Counted from the stretch's first letter, positions 46,470-55,171 are shown. The stretch is DNA of 64,000 nt from Paracoccaceae bacterium (GCA_024742705.1 JANSXZ010000009.1:1-64000); one strand, 5' to 3'. The notes: generated by a model not told the origin, from the sequence alone. Numbers and translations are program-made.

Positions 46470-47120
46470 ATGAAATTTGCCAAACCCCTGCCCGGCTATC
46501 TGTTGCAACGGTACCAGGGCTGGAAGGCCACCTCATACAGCGAAAACCGGGCCTGGTACCGCCGGTTGGCCACCGAAGGCCAGCGACCGCGGGCCATGGT
46601 GATCTCGTGCTGTGACAGCCGTGTGCATGTCACGTCGATCTTTGGCGCGGACCAGGGCGAGTTCTTCATCCACCGCAACGTTGCCAACCTGGTGCCGCCC
46701 TACGAACCGGATGGCGACCACCACGGCACCAGCGCGGCGGTGGAATACGCGGTGAACTATCTCAAGGTCACGCATCTGATCGTGCTGGGCCATTCCAGCT
46801 GCGGCGGCGTGCAGGGCTGTGTCGACATGTGCGAAGGCCGCGCGCCGGATCTGGAAGCCGAGACGAGTTTTGTCGGCCGGTGGATGGATATCCTGCGCCC
46901 GCGCTACAGCCAGGTCGCCGATGTCGCCGATCCGGCGGCCAAGGCGCGTCAGCTGGAACATCTGGCGGTGCTGACATCGCTGGACAACCTGATGACATTT
47001 CCATTCATCGCCGATGCCGTGAAGACCGGCGAGATCAGTCTGCACGGTCTGTGGACCGACATCGGCGAAGGCGGTCTGGAGTTCTTCGATCCGGTCGCCG
47101 AGCGGTTCAAACCCGTTTGA
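46470..47120 (+). CDS. Beta-class carbonic anhydrase
   Basis: Zinc enzyme of 216 aa that interconverts CO2 and bicarbonate. Zinc ligands are C47, H108 and C111 (VISCCDSRV; VLGHSSCGGVQ), and the D49-R51 dyad is intact. FIHRNVANLVPPY is the family signature. The start MKFAKPLPGYLL is chosen by homology; frame extension upstream is not conserved. It may supply bicarbonate for carboxylases such as AccABCD. Confidence 0.94.
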   Translation: MKFAKPLPGYLLQRYQGWKATSYSENRAWYRRLATEGQRPRAMVISCCDSRVHVTSIFGADQGEFFIHRNVANLVPPYEPDGDHHGTSAAVEYAVNYLKVTHLIVLGHSSCGGVQGCVDMCEGRAPDLEAETSFVGRWMDILRPRYSQVADVADPAAKARQLEHLAVLTSLDNLMTFPFIADAVKTGEISLHGLWTDIGEGGLEFFDPVAERFKPV

Positions 47121-47123
47121 AAT

Positions 47124-47141
47124 AGGCCCCCGCAGGCCTTT
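47124..47141 (+). terminator. Weak hairpin after carbonic anhydrase
   Basis: AGGCC (47124-47128) pairs with GGCCT (47135-47139) around a 6-nt loop, followed by TTT. It lies 4 bp after the stop. Confidence 0.35.
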
Positions 47142-47202
47142 CCCTCGTGGCCGGTTCGGGATATGAGCCACCCGACGTATCCGCGTATCTGGAGAATTGA
47201 AA

Positions 47203-48225
47203 ATGGGTTACCGCGTCGTTGTCGCTGGCGCCACGGGCAATGTGGGCCGCGAAATGCTGAACATCCTGGCCGAGCGCCAGTTCCCCGTCGACGAAATCGC
47301 CGCCCTGGCGAGCCGCAAGTCGCTGGGCACCGAGGTCAGCTTTGGCGACAAGACCCTCAAGACACGCGACCTGGACACTTTCGACTTTACCGGCTGGGAT
47401 ATCGCCCTGTTCGCGGTCGGATCCGGCCCCACGAAGCAATACGCCCCGAAGGCGGCGCGCGCGGGCTGTGTGGTCATCGACAACAGTTCGCTCTATCGCT
47501 ACGACCCCGATGTGCCGCTGATCGTGCCCGAAGTGAACGCCGATGCGATCGTCGGCTATTCCCGCAAGAACATCATCGCCAATCCCAACTGCTCGACCGC
47601 GCAGATGGTTGTCGCGCTCAAGCCGCTGCACGACCGCGCACGGATCAAGCGGGTTGTGGTCTCAACGTATCAATCGGTTTCCGGTGCGGGCAAGGAAGGC
47701 ATCGATGAACTTTGGGATCAGACGAAATCCATCTACAATCCGGTCGATGACAAGCCGGCGAAGAAGTTCACCAAGCATATCGCCTTCTACGTGATTCCAC
47801 ACATCGATGTCTTCATGGAAGACGGTTCCACCAAGGAAGAATGGAAGATGGTGGTAGAAACCAAGAAGATCATCGACCCCTCGATCAAGGTCACGGCCAC
47901 CTGCGTGCGCGTGCCGGTCTTCGTCGGCCACTCCGAGGCGATCAACATCGAATTCGAGGATTTCCTCGACGAGGACGAGGCCCGCGATATCCTGCGCGAG
48001 GCGCCCGGCGTCATGGTCATCGACAAACGCGAGGACGGCGGCTATGTTACGCCGGTGGAATGCGTCGGCGATTTCGCCACTTTCATCAGCCGGATTCGCC
48101 AGGACAGCACCATCGACAACGGTCTGAACCTGTGGTGCGTGTCCGACAACCTGCGCAAGGGCGCAGCGCTGAACGCGGTCCAGATCGCCGAAACGCTTGG
48201 CACCCGGGTTCTGCAAAAGGGCTGA
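47203..48225 (+). CDS. asd: Aspartate-semialdehyde dehydrogenase
   Basis: NADPH-dependent enzyme of 340 aa that reduces aspartyl phosphate in the lysine, threonine and methionine branch. VVVAGATGNVGREML is the Rossmann motif, C130 in ANPNCSTAQ is the nucleophile, and HIAFYVIPHIDVF and the VPVFVGHSEAINIEFE segment bind substrate. The ATG at 47203 has GGAG 9 nt upstream; a TTG two codons earlier is unlikely. A hairpin at 48255-48271 follows. Confidence 0.96.
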   Translation: MGYRVVVAGATGNVGREMLNILAERQFPVDEIAALASRKSLGTEVSFGDKTLKTRDLDTFDFTGWDIALFAVGSGPTKQYAPKAARAGCVVIDNSSLYRYDPDVPLIVPEVNADAIVGYSRKNIIANPNCSTAQMVVALKPLHDRARIKRVVVSTYQSVSGAGKEGIDELWDQTKSIYNPVDDKPAKKFTKHIAFYVIPHIDVFMEDGSTKEEWKMVVETKKIIDPSIKVTATCVRVPVFVGHSEAINIEFEDFLDEDEARDILREAPGVMVIDKREDGGYVTPVECVGDFATFISRIRQDSTIDNGLNLWCVSDNLRKGAALNAVQIAETLGTRVLQKG

Positions 48226-48254
48226 TCCGCCATCGGTGCGGCGCGATGCGGGCA

Positions 48255-48271
48255 GGGCGGTCGATCCGCCC
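48255..48271 (+). terminator. Hairpin after asd
   Basis: GGGCGG (48255-48260) pairs with CCGCCC (48266-48271) around TCGAT, 30 bp after the asd stop. It has no T-run. Confidence 0.45.
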
Positions 48272-48327
48272 CGCCCTCTCCGGGGCAAACCTCTCCCGGT
48301 ACGTCCCGTTCCGATCCGGAGAACCCG

Positions 48328-49467
48328 ATGGCCCCGCGCGACACTTACGACAGTTTCCCCAGGTTCGATTCGTTCACCGATGCGATGGATCAGGATCGCC
48401 AGACCGCGTTGCCCGACAACTGGTGGGTCGGCGTCGCCGATATCGTCGGCTCCACGGGGCTGATCGCCGAAGGCCGCTACAAGACCGTCAACATGGTCGG
48501 CGCCGCGGTCATCTCGGCGGTGCGCAACGCGCTTTCGGGGCAGGCGTTTCCCTTCGTTTTCGGCGGCGACGGCGCGGGGTTCGCCGTGCCTCCCGAGGCC
48601 CGTGCGCAGGCCGTCGCAGCGCTGGCGGCGGTTCGGCGCTGGGCCGCGGAGGAGTTCGGCATCGACATGCGCGCCGCCTGCGTGCCGCTCCAGGCCATTC
48701 ACGCTGCGGGCCGCCGCGTGACCGTTGCGCGCTACCGTGTCGGCCCCGGCGCCGATTACGCGATGTTCGGCGGTGGCGGCCTGCTCTGGGCCGACCGGCA
48801 GATGAAGGCCGGGCACTTCGCGGTGCCGCCGGCCGCGCCTGGCACCGCGCCCGACCTCACCGGCCTGTCTTGCCGCTGGTCGCATGTGGCTGCGCGCAAC
48901 GGGGCGATCGTGTCGGTGGTGGTCGAACCGATGCCCGACACACCGCCTCAGGCCTTTGCCATGGCACTCAGGTCACTGGTCGCGCTGCTTCATAAACTCG
49001 ATCGCGGCGGGCATCCGATACCCGCAGCCGGGCCGGGCGCGGATTGGCCCCCCGCCGGCGCTGCTCTCGAGGCCCACGCGGCGCGGCGCGGCAAATCGCT
49101 GCTGGCTGCGCGGCTGCGGGTGCTCGCGGCCAGCTTGCTGGCCGCCTTCCTGATCCGCACGGGCATCCGCGTGGCGGGCTTCGATGCGCGCCGCTATGCC
49201 CGCGTGGTCGGTGAAAATGCCGATTTCCGCAAATGCGACGACGGTCTCAAGATGACACTCGACTGCGACGACACAACCCGCGCCGCGCTCGAGAACCTGC
49301 TGGCCACCGAAGCGCGCGCCGGCGTGTTGCGCTATGGCATCGCAGTACAGTCACAGGCGATGATGACCTGCATCGTGCCTTCGCCGCTCACCGACGATCA
49401 CATCCATTTCGTCGATGGTGCCGAAGGCGGCTACACCCTCGCGGCCAGCCGGATGAAATCGGGCTGA
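48328..49467 (+). CDS. DUF3095 family protein (nucleotide cyclase-like)
   Basis: A 379-aa protein of a poorly studied family. The N-terminal half resembles class III cyclases: VGVADIVGSTGLIAEGRYKTVN (Asp38 at a metal-like position) and FPFVFGGDGAGFAVP, which parallels the GGD loop of GGDEF/cyclase folds. A Trp-rich middle (LSCRWSHVAARNGAIVSVVVEP) and a C-terminal part with paired cysteines (FRKCDDGLKMTLDCDD) follow. Whether it makes a cyclic nucleotide is unknown. It is interesting that a cNMP-binding ABC-like protein is encoded elsewhere in the window. Repeat copy F lies just after it. Confidence 0.82.
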   Translation: MAPRDTYDSFPRFDSFTDAMDQDRQTALPDNWWVGVADIVGSTGLIAEGRYKTVNMVGAAVISAVRNALSGQAFPFVFGGDGAGFAVPPEARAQAVAALAAVRRWAAEEFGIDMRAACVPLQAIHAAGRRVTVARYRVGPGADYAMFGGGGLLWADRQMKAGHFAVPPAAPGTAPDLTGLSCRWSHVAARNGAIVSVVVEPMPDTPPQAFAMALRSLVALLHKLDRGGHPIPAAGPGADWPPAGAALEAHAARRGKSLLAARLRVLAASLLAAFLIRTGIRVAGFDARRYARVVGENADFRKCDDGLKMTLDCDDTTRAALENLLATEARAGVLRYGIAVQSQAMMTCIVPSPLTDDHIHFVDGAEGGYTLAASRMKSG

Positions 49468-49474
49468 ACCGCCG

Positions 49475-49511
49475 CTTCCTTTCGCGACAAATATCCCCGC
49501 CGGAGGCATCC
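49475..49511 (-). repeat. Terminator-like intergenic repeat, copy F
   Basis: On the minus strand it reads GGATGCCTCCGGCGGGGA followed by TATTTGTCGCGAAAGGAAG. It lies just after the aldolase stop, oriented to end the aldolase transcript. Confidence 0.62.
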
Positions 49512-49529
49512 GCCGTCGGCAGCCCGTGC

Positions 49530-50300
49530 TCAGCCCTGCTTCCAGCGCGCTGCCAGATCCCGCGCCGCGCGCACCAGGATCAGAACATCCATCCCCACCG
49601 CAAGGAATTGTGCGCCCATGTCGCGATAGCCTTGCGTCGCGGTGTCGTTGGTTCCCAGGATGCCCGATGCCTTGCCGGCGGCGCCGATCCGCGCGATCGC
49701 GTCGGCGATGGTGGCCTGCACCTCGGGCGCTTCCGATGCGCCGCCGAACCCCATGTCGGCGGCCAGGTCGGCCGGCCCGATGAACACCCCGTCGACGCCC
49801 TCGACCGTCAGGATTTCGTCCAGCGCGGCGATGCCGGCCCGGGTTTCCACCTGCACCAGCAGCGCGATCTGGTCGCCGGCCGTGGCAAAATAGTCCGGGA
49901 TGGATGAAAACCGCGTCGCGCGGGCGCCGGCTCCGCCAACACCGCGGGTGCCTTCGGGCGGGTACCTGCAGGCGCGCACCAGCGCCCGCGCCTGTGCGGC
50001 GCTTTCGACCAGCGGCACCAGAACCGTCTGCGCCCCGGCGTCGAGAACCTGCTTGATGATCCAGGTCTCGCCGACGGGCACCCGCACGACCGGATGCGTC
50101 GGGCCGGGCGCCAGCGCGATCAGCTGGTCGCGGATCGACCGTATGTCGTTGGGCGCGTGTTCGCCGTCGATCACGACCCAGTCAAAACCGGCGGTTCCCA
50201 TCATTTCGGCCGCGCCGGCGTCCGCCATCGCCAGCCAGCAACCGATCTGCAGCTTGCCGTCCTTCAGCGCCTTCTTGAACTCGTTTACCGGTGCGGGCAT
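49530..50300 (-). CDS. HpcH/HpaI aldolase family protein
   Basis: Class II metal-dependent aldolase of 256 aa, related to 4-hydroxy-2-oxoheptanedioate aldolase. Family stretches are GCWLAMADAGAAEMMGTAGFDWVVIDGEHAPND, VRVPVGETWIIKQVLDAGAQTVLVPLVES, VQVETRAGIAALDEI (metal Glu) and GVFIGPADLAADMG (metal Asp). It diverges from a MarR gene of the HpaR type, which supports a role near homoprotocatechuate or related ring-cleavage catabolism, though no other hpa gene is present. Confidence 0.9.
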   Translation of the reverse strand: MPAPVNEFKKALKDGKLQIGCWLAMADAGAAEMMGTAGFDWVVIDGEHAPNDIRSIRDQLIALAPGPTHPVVRVPVGETWIIKQVLDAGAQTVLVPLVESAAQARALVRACRYPPEGTRGVGGAGARATRFSSIPDYFATAGDQIALLVQVETRAGIAALDEILTVEGVDGVFIGPADLAADMGFGGASEAPEVQATIADAIARIGAAGKASGILGTNDTATQGYRDMGAQFLAVGMDVLILVRAARDLAARWKQG

Positions 50301-50515
50301 GTGTTGACCTTTCGCATTGCGTTCCTCTCTCCCTGCGGGCGGGCGGTGTTGCCGCGCCCGTCTCCTCTCCGCGCACAGGCATAGCCCCCCCGACCCGGCC
50401 ACGCCAGCGCCGCGTTGGCGCAATTTGGCGGCGTTTTGGCCCTGCGCAAAGCGCTGCCCTGCCACACGGGCCAATCGCGCATTGCATCGCGCGCGGTGCG
50501 GTTGCAACATCAGGC

Positions 50516-50971
50516 ATGACCTCTGACGGCCCGATCCCGCCGACTTCGCGCTCCTTGCCGATTGCCCTGCTTCGCGCGCGCGAAAGGGTGATGGGGCCGA
50601 TTCGCGGCATGCTTGTCGATGTGGGCGTCACCGAACAGCAATGGCGCGTTCTGCGGGTGCTGCACGAAGCCGGCGCGCTGGACCCAACGCGCATCGCGGA
50701 ACGGGCCTGTCTTCTGCTGCCCAGCCTCACCCGGATCCTGCAAAAGCTCGAGGAAAAGGGCCTTATCGCACGGGCTCCGGATCCCGGTGACCGTCGCCGG
50801 CAATCCATCCGCGTGACCCAGGCCGGTGCCCGCCTGATCGAGGCGAACCTTGCCACCAGCCAGGCGCTGACCCGCCAGATCCGCGCGCGGCTTGGCCATG
50901 AAAAATACGAGGCGCTTCTTGAACTTCTGCACGAGCTGGACGCCACCGATCTGAACGCGCCCGACCGCTGA
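50516..50971 (+). CDS. MarR family regulator, HpaR-like
   Basis: A 151-aa winged-helix regulator resembling HpaR, the repressor of homoprotocatechuate degradation. It starts SRSLPIALLRARERVMGPIRGML, then VTEQQWRVLRVLHEAGALDPTRIAERACLLLPSLTRILQKLEEKGLIARAPDPGDRRRQ, the DNA-binding part. It diverges from the HpaI-type aldolase across 215 bp, so control of that gene is likely. No clear operator stands out in the gap. Confidence 0.87.
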   Translation: MTSDGPIPPTSRSLPIALLRARERVMGPIRGMLVDVGVTEQQWRVLRVLHEAGALDPTRIAERACLLLPSLTRILQKLEEKGLIARAPDPGDRRRQSIRVTQAGARLIEANLATSQALTRQIRARLGHEKYEALLELLHELDATDLNAPDR

Positions 50972-50978
50972 TCCCGAA

Positions 50979-51015
50979 ACGCCTTAAGATTAGGCGATAC
51001 GCCTTGAATTTAGGC
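50979..51015. promoter_or_regulatory. Tandem inverted-repeat pair upstream of Anbu operon
   Basis: ACGCCTTAAGATTAGGC (50979-50995) and ACGCCTTGAATTTAGGC (50999-51015) match at 14 of 17 positions and start 20 bp apart, two helical turns. Each has CGCCT/AGGC(G) arms around an AT-rich centre. This looks like a double operator or activator site for the operon starting at 51120. I know of no regulator with this motif. Confidence 0.5.
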
Positions 51016-51119
51016 TGTGTTCGGCCATGCGGGGCGTCATACAGCGGTTTTCGGGCGCCAGATCCGGCGCAAAGCGGGCGGGTTTTGCACAGGGTCATGA
51101 AAGTGCTAAACATTCATGC

Positions 51120-52547
51120 ATGACTGAAGCGCCCAAATACTTTGATGAAATGTTTTGGCCCGACGGCACCGCAAGGGTGCCCTATGCCGAATACTCGGAC
51201 TGGTTCGGAACAGAGGACGTTCGCCGGCTCAAGCGGAAATCGGCGCAGGCCGAGGCGCTGTTCCGGCTGACCGGCATCACCTTCAACGTCTATGGCGCCG
51301 AGGAGGCGGGCGAACGGTTGATCCCGTTCGACCTGGTGCCGCGCATCATCACGGCACAGGAATGGACGATCCTGTCGCGCGGGATCGATCAGAGGGTGCG
51401 GGCAATCAATTCGTTCCTGCACGACATCTATCACCGCCAGGAAATCGTGCGCGCCGGGCGTCTGCCGGCGGAAATGATCGCCCAGAACGCCGCCTTCCTG
51501 CCGCAGATGATCGGGGTCGCTCCGCCAGGCAACATCTATACCCATATCGTCGGCACCGATCTGGTGCGCACCGGTGAAAACGAATTCTTCGTGCTCGAGG
51601 ACAATGCGCGCACCCCGTCCGGCGTATCTTACATGCTGGAAAACCGCGAAACCATGCTGCACATGTTCCCCGAACTGTTCAGCAAGGTGAAGGTGCGCGG
51701 CGTGAGCCAATACCCCCGCAGCCTGCGCCGTGCCCTGTCGGCCAGCGTGCCGCCGAAATGCGAGGGGCCGCCCACGGTCGCGGTGCTGACACCGGGGATC
51801 TACAATTCGGCCTATTACGAGCACGCCTTTCTCGCCGATCAGATGGGTGTCGAACTGGTCGAGGGGCACGATCTGCGTGTCGTCGACGGCCGCGTCGCCA
51901 TGCGCACCACCCAGGGCTACAAGGCGATCGACGTTCTCTACCGCCGGGTCGACGACGAATTCCTCGACCCGATGACGTTCAGCCCCGACAGCATGCTGGG
52001 CGTTCCGGGCATCATGGACGTTTATCGCGCCGGTGCGATCACAATCGCCAATGCGCCGGGAACCGGAATTGCGGATGACAAGGCGATATATTCCTACATG
52101 CCCGATATCGTCGAGTTCTACACCGGCGAACAGGCAATCCTGAAAAACGTGCCCACGCATCGCTGTTCGGAACCCGATGCGCTAGCGTATGTTCTGGACA
52201 ACCTCGCCGATCTGGTGGTCAAGGAGGTGCATGGGTCGGGTGGCTACGGCATGCTGGTCGGCCCCGCCGCCAGCAAGAAGGAGCTGGCCGCCTTCCGCGC
52301 CAAGCTGATGGCGGCACCGGAAAACTACATCGCCCAGCCGACACTGGCCCTGTCCACGGTGCCGATCCTGACGAACGCGGGCCTTGCGCCGCGCCATGTC
52401 GATCTGCGGCCCTTCGCGCTGGCTTCGCCCGGCGGAGTCGAGATCATTCCCGGCGGCCTGACGCGCGTGGCGCTGAAGAAGGGATCATTGGTGGTCAATT
52501 CCAGCCAGGGCGGCGGCACCAAGGACACCTGGGTACTGGAGGACTGA
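51120..52547 (+). CDS. Circularly permuted ATP-grasp protein (type 2), Anbu operon
   Basis: A 475-aa ATP-grasp enzyme related to glutathionylspermidine/peptide-bond-forming ligases. It begins FDEMFWPDGTARVPYAEY and includes ITFNVYGAEEAGERLIPFDLVPRII, FFVLEDNARTPSGVSYMLENRE, LVVKEVHGSGGYGMLVGP (nucleotide-binding glycine loop) and VVNSSQGGGTKDTWVLED at its end. The length and motifs are complete. The family is proposed to ligate amino acids or peptides. Three genes follow with 4-bp gaps or short spacing: alpha-E, transglutaminase and Anbu. The ATG at 51120 is chosen by homology; an out-of-frame ATG lies 4 bp earlier. Confidence 0.93.
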   Translation: MTEAPKYFDEMFWPDGTARVPYAEYSDWFGTEDVRRLKRKSAQAEALFRLTGITFNVYGAEEAGERLIPFDLVPRIITAQEWTILSRGIDQRVRAINSFLHDIYHRQEIVRAGRLPAEMIAQNAAFLPQMIGVAPPGNIYTHIVGTDLVRTGENEFFVLEDNARTPSGVSYMLENRETMLHMFPELFSKVKVRGVSQYPRSLRRALSASVPPKCEGPPTVAVLTPGIYNSAYYEHAFLADQMGVELVEGHDLRVVDGRVAMRTTQGYKAIDVLYRRVDDEFLDPMTFSPDSMLGVPGIMDVYRAGAITIANAPGTGIADDKAIYSYMPDIVEFYTGEQAILKNVPTHRCSEPDALAYVLDNLADLVVKEVHGSGGYGMLVGPAASKKELAAFRAKLMAAPENYIAQPTLALSTVPILTNAGLAPRHVDLRPFALASPGGVEIIPGGLTRVALKKGSLVVNSSQGGGTKDTWVLED

Positions 52548-52551
52548 GGTC

Positions 52552-53493
52552 ATGCTGGGCAAAACCGCAGGCGGCGTCTTCTGGATGCTGCGTTACATGG
52601 AGCGTACGGAAAACACCGCGCGGATGATCGACGCGGCCCTGCGCATTTCCCTGACCCGTTCCAGCGCGGCCGAAAGCGAATGGACATCGCTGCTGACCAC
52701 CACCGGCATGCTGGGCGCCTATTACGACCGGCACAGCGCGGTAGACGGCCACAAGGTGATCAATTTCCTTCTGCGCGACCCGACGAACGCCGGCAGCGTC
52801 ATGTCGGGCGTCGAACTGGCCCGCACCAATGCCCGGATGGTGCGCACGGCGCTCACCCGCGAGGTCTGGGAGGCGGTGAACGAATGCTGGATGGTCCTCA
52901 AGGACATGCTGGCGCGGCCGGTGCGCGAACAGGATCTGCCCGAAATCCTGCAAACCATTCGCCAGCGCAGCGCCTTCGTGCGCGGATCGCTGCACGGCAC
53001 GATGGTGCGCAACGACATCTACGATTTCGCCCGCATGGGCACGTTCTTTGAACGCGCCGACAACGTGGCGCGGGTGCTGGACGTGAAATACTATATCCTG
53101 CTTCCGTCGATCATGCATGTCGGCAGCGCATCGGACAACGTGCAATGGGAGACGATCCTGCGCGCCACCTCGTCCACCCGCGCCTACCAGACCCTGCACG
53201 AAGGCGAATTCGATTCCCGCAAGATCGCGCGTTTCCTGATTCTCGACAAAAGATTGCCGCGCAGTCTCGCGTTCTGTTATGGAAAAATCGCCGACAATCT
53301 GGGCTATCTCGCGGAAGACTATGGCGAAAGGCTGGAATGTCACACGATGGTCGATCAGATCTGCAACCGTTTCAACACCACCAGCATCGATCAGATCTTT
53401 GAATACGGCCTGCACGAATTCATCACCGAGTTCCTGATCGACAGCCAGCGGTTGGGCCAGCAGATCGAACAGGACTACCGGTTTATCGAATGA
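52552..53493 (+). CDS. Alpha-E domain protein (DUF403), Anbu operon
   Basis: A 313-aa all-helical protein that almost always accompanies a circularly permuted ATP-grasp. It starts MLGKTAGGVFWMLRYMERTENTARMIDA and includes NAGSVMSGVELARTNARMVRTALTREVWEAVNE, RNDIYDFARMGTFFERADNVARVLDVKYYIL and RLPRSLAFCYGKI. Many conserved Glu, Arg and Asn residues suggest an enzyme partner rather than a structural protein. It starts 4 bp after the ATP-grasp stop. Confidence 0.93.
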   Translation: MLGKTAGGVFWMLRYMERTENTARMIDAALRISLTRSSAAESEWTSLLTTTGMLGAYYDRHSAVDGHKVINFLLRDPTNAGSVMSGVELARTNARMVRTALTREVWEAVNECWMVLKDMLARPVREQDLPEILQTIRQRSAFVRGSLHGTMVRNDIYDFARMGTFFERADNVARVLDVKYYILLPSIMHVGSASDNVQWETILRATSSTRAYQTLHEGEFDSRKIARFLILDKRLPRSLAFCYGKIADNLGYLAEDYGERLECHTMVDQICNRFNTTSIDQIFEYGLHEFITEFLIDSQRLGQQIEQDYRFIE

Positions 53494-53497
53494 TCCC

Positions 53498-54298
53498 ATG
53501 CATCTGAAAATTTCCCATACCACGGTCTATGACTACAGCGAACCGGTGCCCTACGCGCTGCAACAACTGCGGCTGCGGCCCAAATCCCGGGCCCAGCAGA
53601 ACGTCTTGTCTTGGAAGGTCGAAATCGAAGGTGGCAAGCTGCAGGCCTCGTTCGAGGATGAACACGCCAATTCGGTCGATCTGATCAGCTTCGATCCAGG
53701 TGTGCGCCAGATCCGCGTCGTATCGGTGGGCGAGGTCGAGGTCCGCGACACCGGGGGCGTCGTCGGGCGCCATACCGGTTTCGTGCCGCTCTGGCTGTTT
53801 CAACGCCACACACCGCTGACGCGCCCGGGCAAGGGCGTGCGCGATCTGGTCGCCGCCCTGGACCACACGCTTGCCGGGCTGGATGCGCTGCACGCCCTGT
53901 CGCGCAGCATCGCCGAAGCGGTGCCCTATTCCACCGAACAGACAAGCGCCGAACTCAGCGCCGAAGACGCCATCGCGGCGGGGCACGGCGTATGTCAGGA
54001 TCACGCGCATATCTTCATCTCGGCGGCGCGTCTGATGGGCACGCCCGCGCGCTACGTCAGCGGCTACCTGATGATGAACGACCGAATCGCCCAGACCGCC
54101 AGCCACGCCTGGGCCGAGGCCCATGTGGAAGGCCTGGGATGGGTCGGCTTCGATGTCTCGAACGGCATCTCACCCGATGCCAGATATGTCCGGGTGGCCA
54201 CAGGTCTGGATTATCTGGGCGCAGCACCGATATCTGGTATGAGATTTGGCAAAGGCGCGGAAAATATGCTGGTCAAACTCCACGTCGAACAGCAATAG
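53498..54298 (+). CDS. Transglutaminase-like cysteine protease, Anbu operon
   Basis: A 266-aa protein with an N-terminal beta domain (HLKISHTTVYDYSEPVPYALQQLRLRPKS, the Bact_transglu_N type) and a papain-like transglutaminase core. The triad C166 (GVCQDHAHIF), H203 (ASHAWAEAHV) and D219 (GFDVSNG) is intact. No signal peptide is seen, so it acts in the cytosol. It begins 4 bp after the alpha-E gene and is probably a peptidase or amidase that undoes or processes the ligase product. Confidence 0.93.
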   Translation: MHLKISHTTVYDYSEPVPYALQQLRLRPKSRAQQNVLSWKVEIEGGKLQASFEDEHANSVDLISFDPGVRQIRVVSVGEVEVRDTGGVVGRHTGFVPLWLFQRHTPLTRPGKGVRDLVAALDHTLAGLDALHALSRSIAEAVPYSTEQTSAELSAEDAIAAGHGVCQDHAHIFISAARLMGTPARYVSGYLMMNDRIAQTASHAWAEAHVEGLGWVGFDVSNGISPDARYVRVATGLDYLGAAPISGMRFGKGAENMLVKLHVEQQ

Positions 54299-54378
54299 TC
54301 GCGGGGTCGATCCCTTGAACCGTATCTCAGCACATTCATGCGACAGCTTCGGGCAGGAACACAAACAGGCAACCCACT

Positions 54379-55122
54379 ATGACATATTGCGTCGGTATGC
54401 GCCTCGAGCGCGGTTTGGTGTTCATGTCGGACACCCGCACGAACGCCGGTCTCGATAACATCGCGACCGCCCGGAAGATGCACACCTGGCAAACCCCCGG
54501 CGAACGTGTGATCACCATGATGACCGCCGGAAACCTCGCCACCACCCAGGCGGTGGTCGGCATTCTCGATGAACGCACCAAGGCCCCGGCCGACCGCGCG
54601 CCTTCCATCCTCGAGGCTCCGTCGATGTTTCAGGTCGCCCGCGAGGTCGGGCGCACCCTGCGCGAGGTCATCAACGACAACGTTACCGCCGGGCCCGAAG
54701 CGGCCGCCGCCTTCGGCGCCACCATGATCGTGGGTGGCCAGATCGCCGGCAGCCCGCCGCGCCTGTTCCTGATTTACCCCGAAGGCAATTTCATCGAAGC
54801 CTCCGACGATAACCCCTTCTTCCAGATCGGCGAAACCAAGTACGGCAAGCCTATCCTCGTGCGCGCCTACGATCCGCAGATGTCGTTCGAACAGGCGATC
54901 AAGCTGCTCCTCGTCAGTTTCGATTCAACCATCAAGTCCAACCTCTCCGTGGGCCTGCCGATCGATTATGTCATCTACCAGAACGACAGTTTCGTCTGGG
55001 GCAAACAGGCCCGCATCCGCGATGGCGATCCGTACTATTCCACCGTGTCCAGCGGCTGGGGCGAAGCCCTGCAAAGCGCCTTCGCGCAGCTGCCCGATTT
55101 TCGCTTCGACGACGAACCCTGA
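54379..55122 (+). CDS. Anbu proteasome-type protease
   Basis: A 247-aa proteasome beta-subunit homologue (Anbu/BPH). The start MTYCVGMRLERGLVFMSDTRTNAGLDN has Thr2 as the expected N-terminal nucleophile after Met removal, with Asp and Lys of the fold following (SDTRTNAG; ARKMHTW). Structures of relatives form open helical rings rather than closed barrels. The gene lies 80 bp after the transglutaminase and may have its own leader. No unfoldase gene is nearby. Function with the amidoligase partners is not established. Confidence 0.93.
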   Translation: MTYCVGMRLERGLVFMSDTRTNAGLDNIATARKMHTWQTPGERVITMMTAGNLATTQAVVGILDERTKAPADRAPSILEAPSMFQVAREVGRTLREVINDNVTAGPEAAAAFGATMIVGGQIAGSPPRLFLIYPEGNFIEASDDNPFFQIGETKYGKPILVRAYDPQMSFEQAIKLLLVSFDSTIKSNLSVGLPIDYVIYQNDSFVWGKQARIRDGDPYYSTVSSGWGEALQSAFAQLPDFRFDDEP

Positions 55123-55132
55123 CCGCAACGCC

Positions 55133-55171
55133 GGCTTTCCTTTTGCCATAAATATCCCCGCCGGAGGCTCC
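55133..55171 (-). repeat. Terminator-like intergenic repeat, copy G
   Basis: On the minus strand it reads AGGAGCCTCCGGCGGGGA followed by TATTTATGGCAAAAGGAAAG. It lies between the convergent Anbu and LysR genes, oriented to end the LysR transcript. Confidence 0.65.

Noticed and set aside
50482-50507. TTGCA/TGCAA arms in the aldolase-MarR gap as a MarR operator.
   Set aside because: The arms are only 5 bp with a 16-bp centre, which is not convincing without comparative data.
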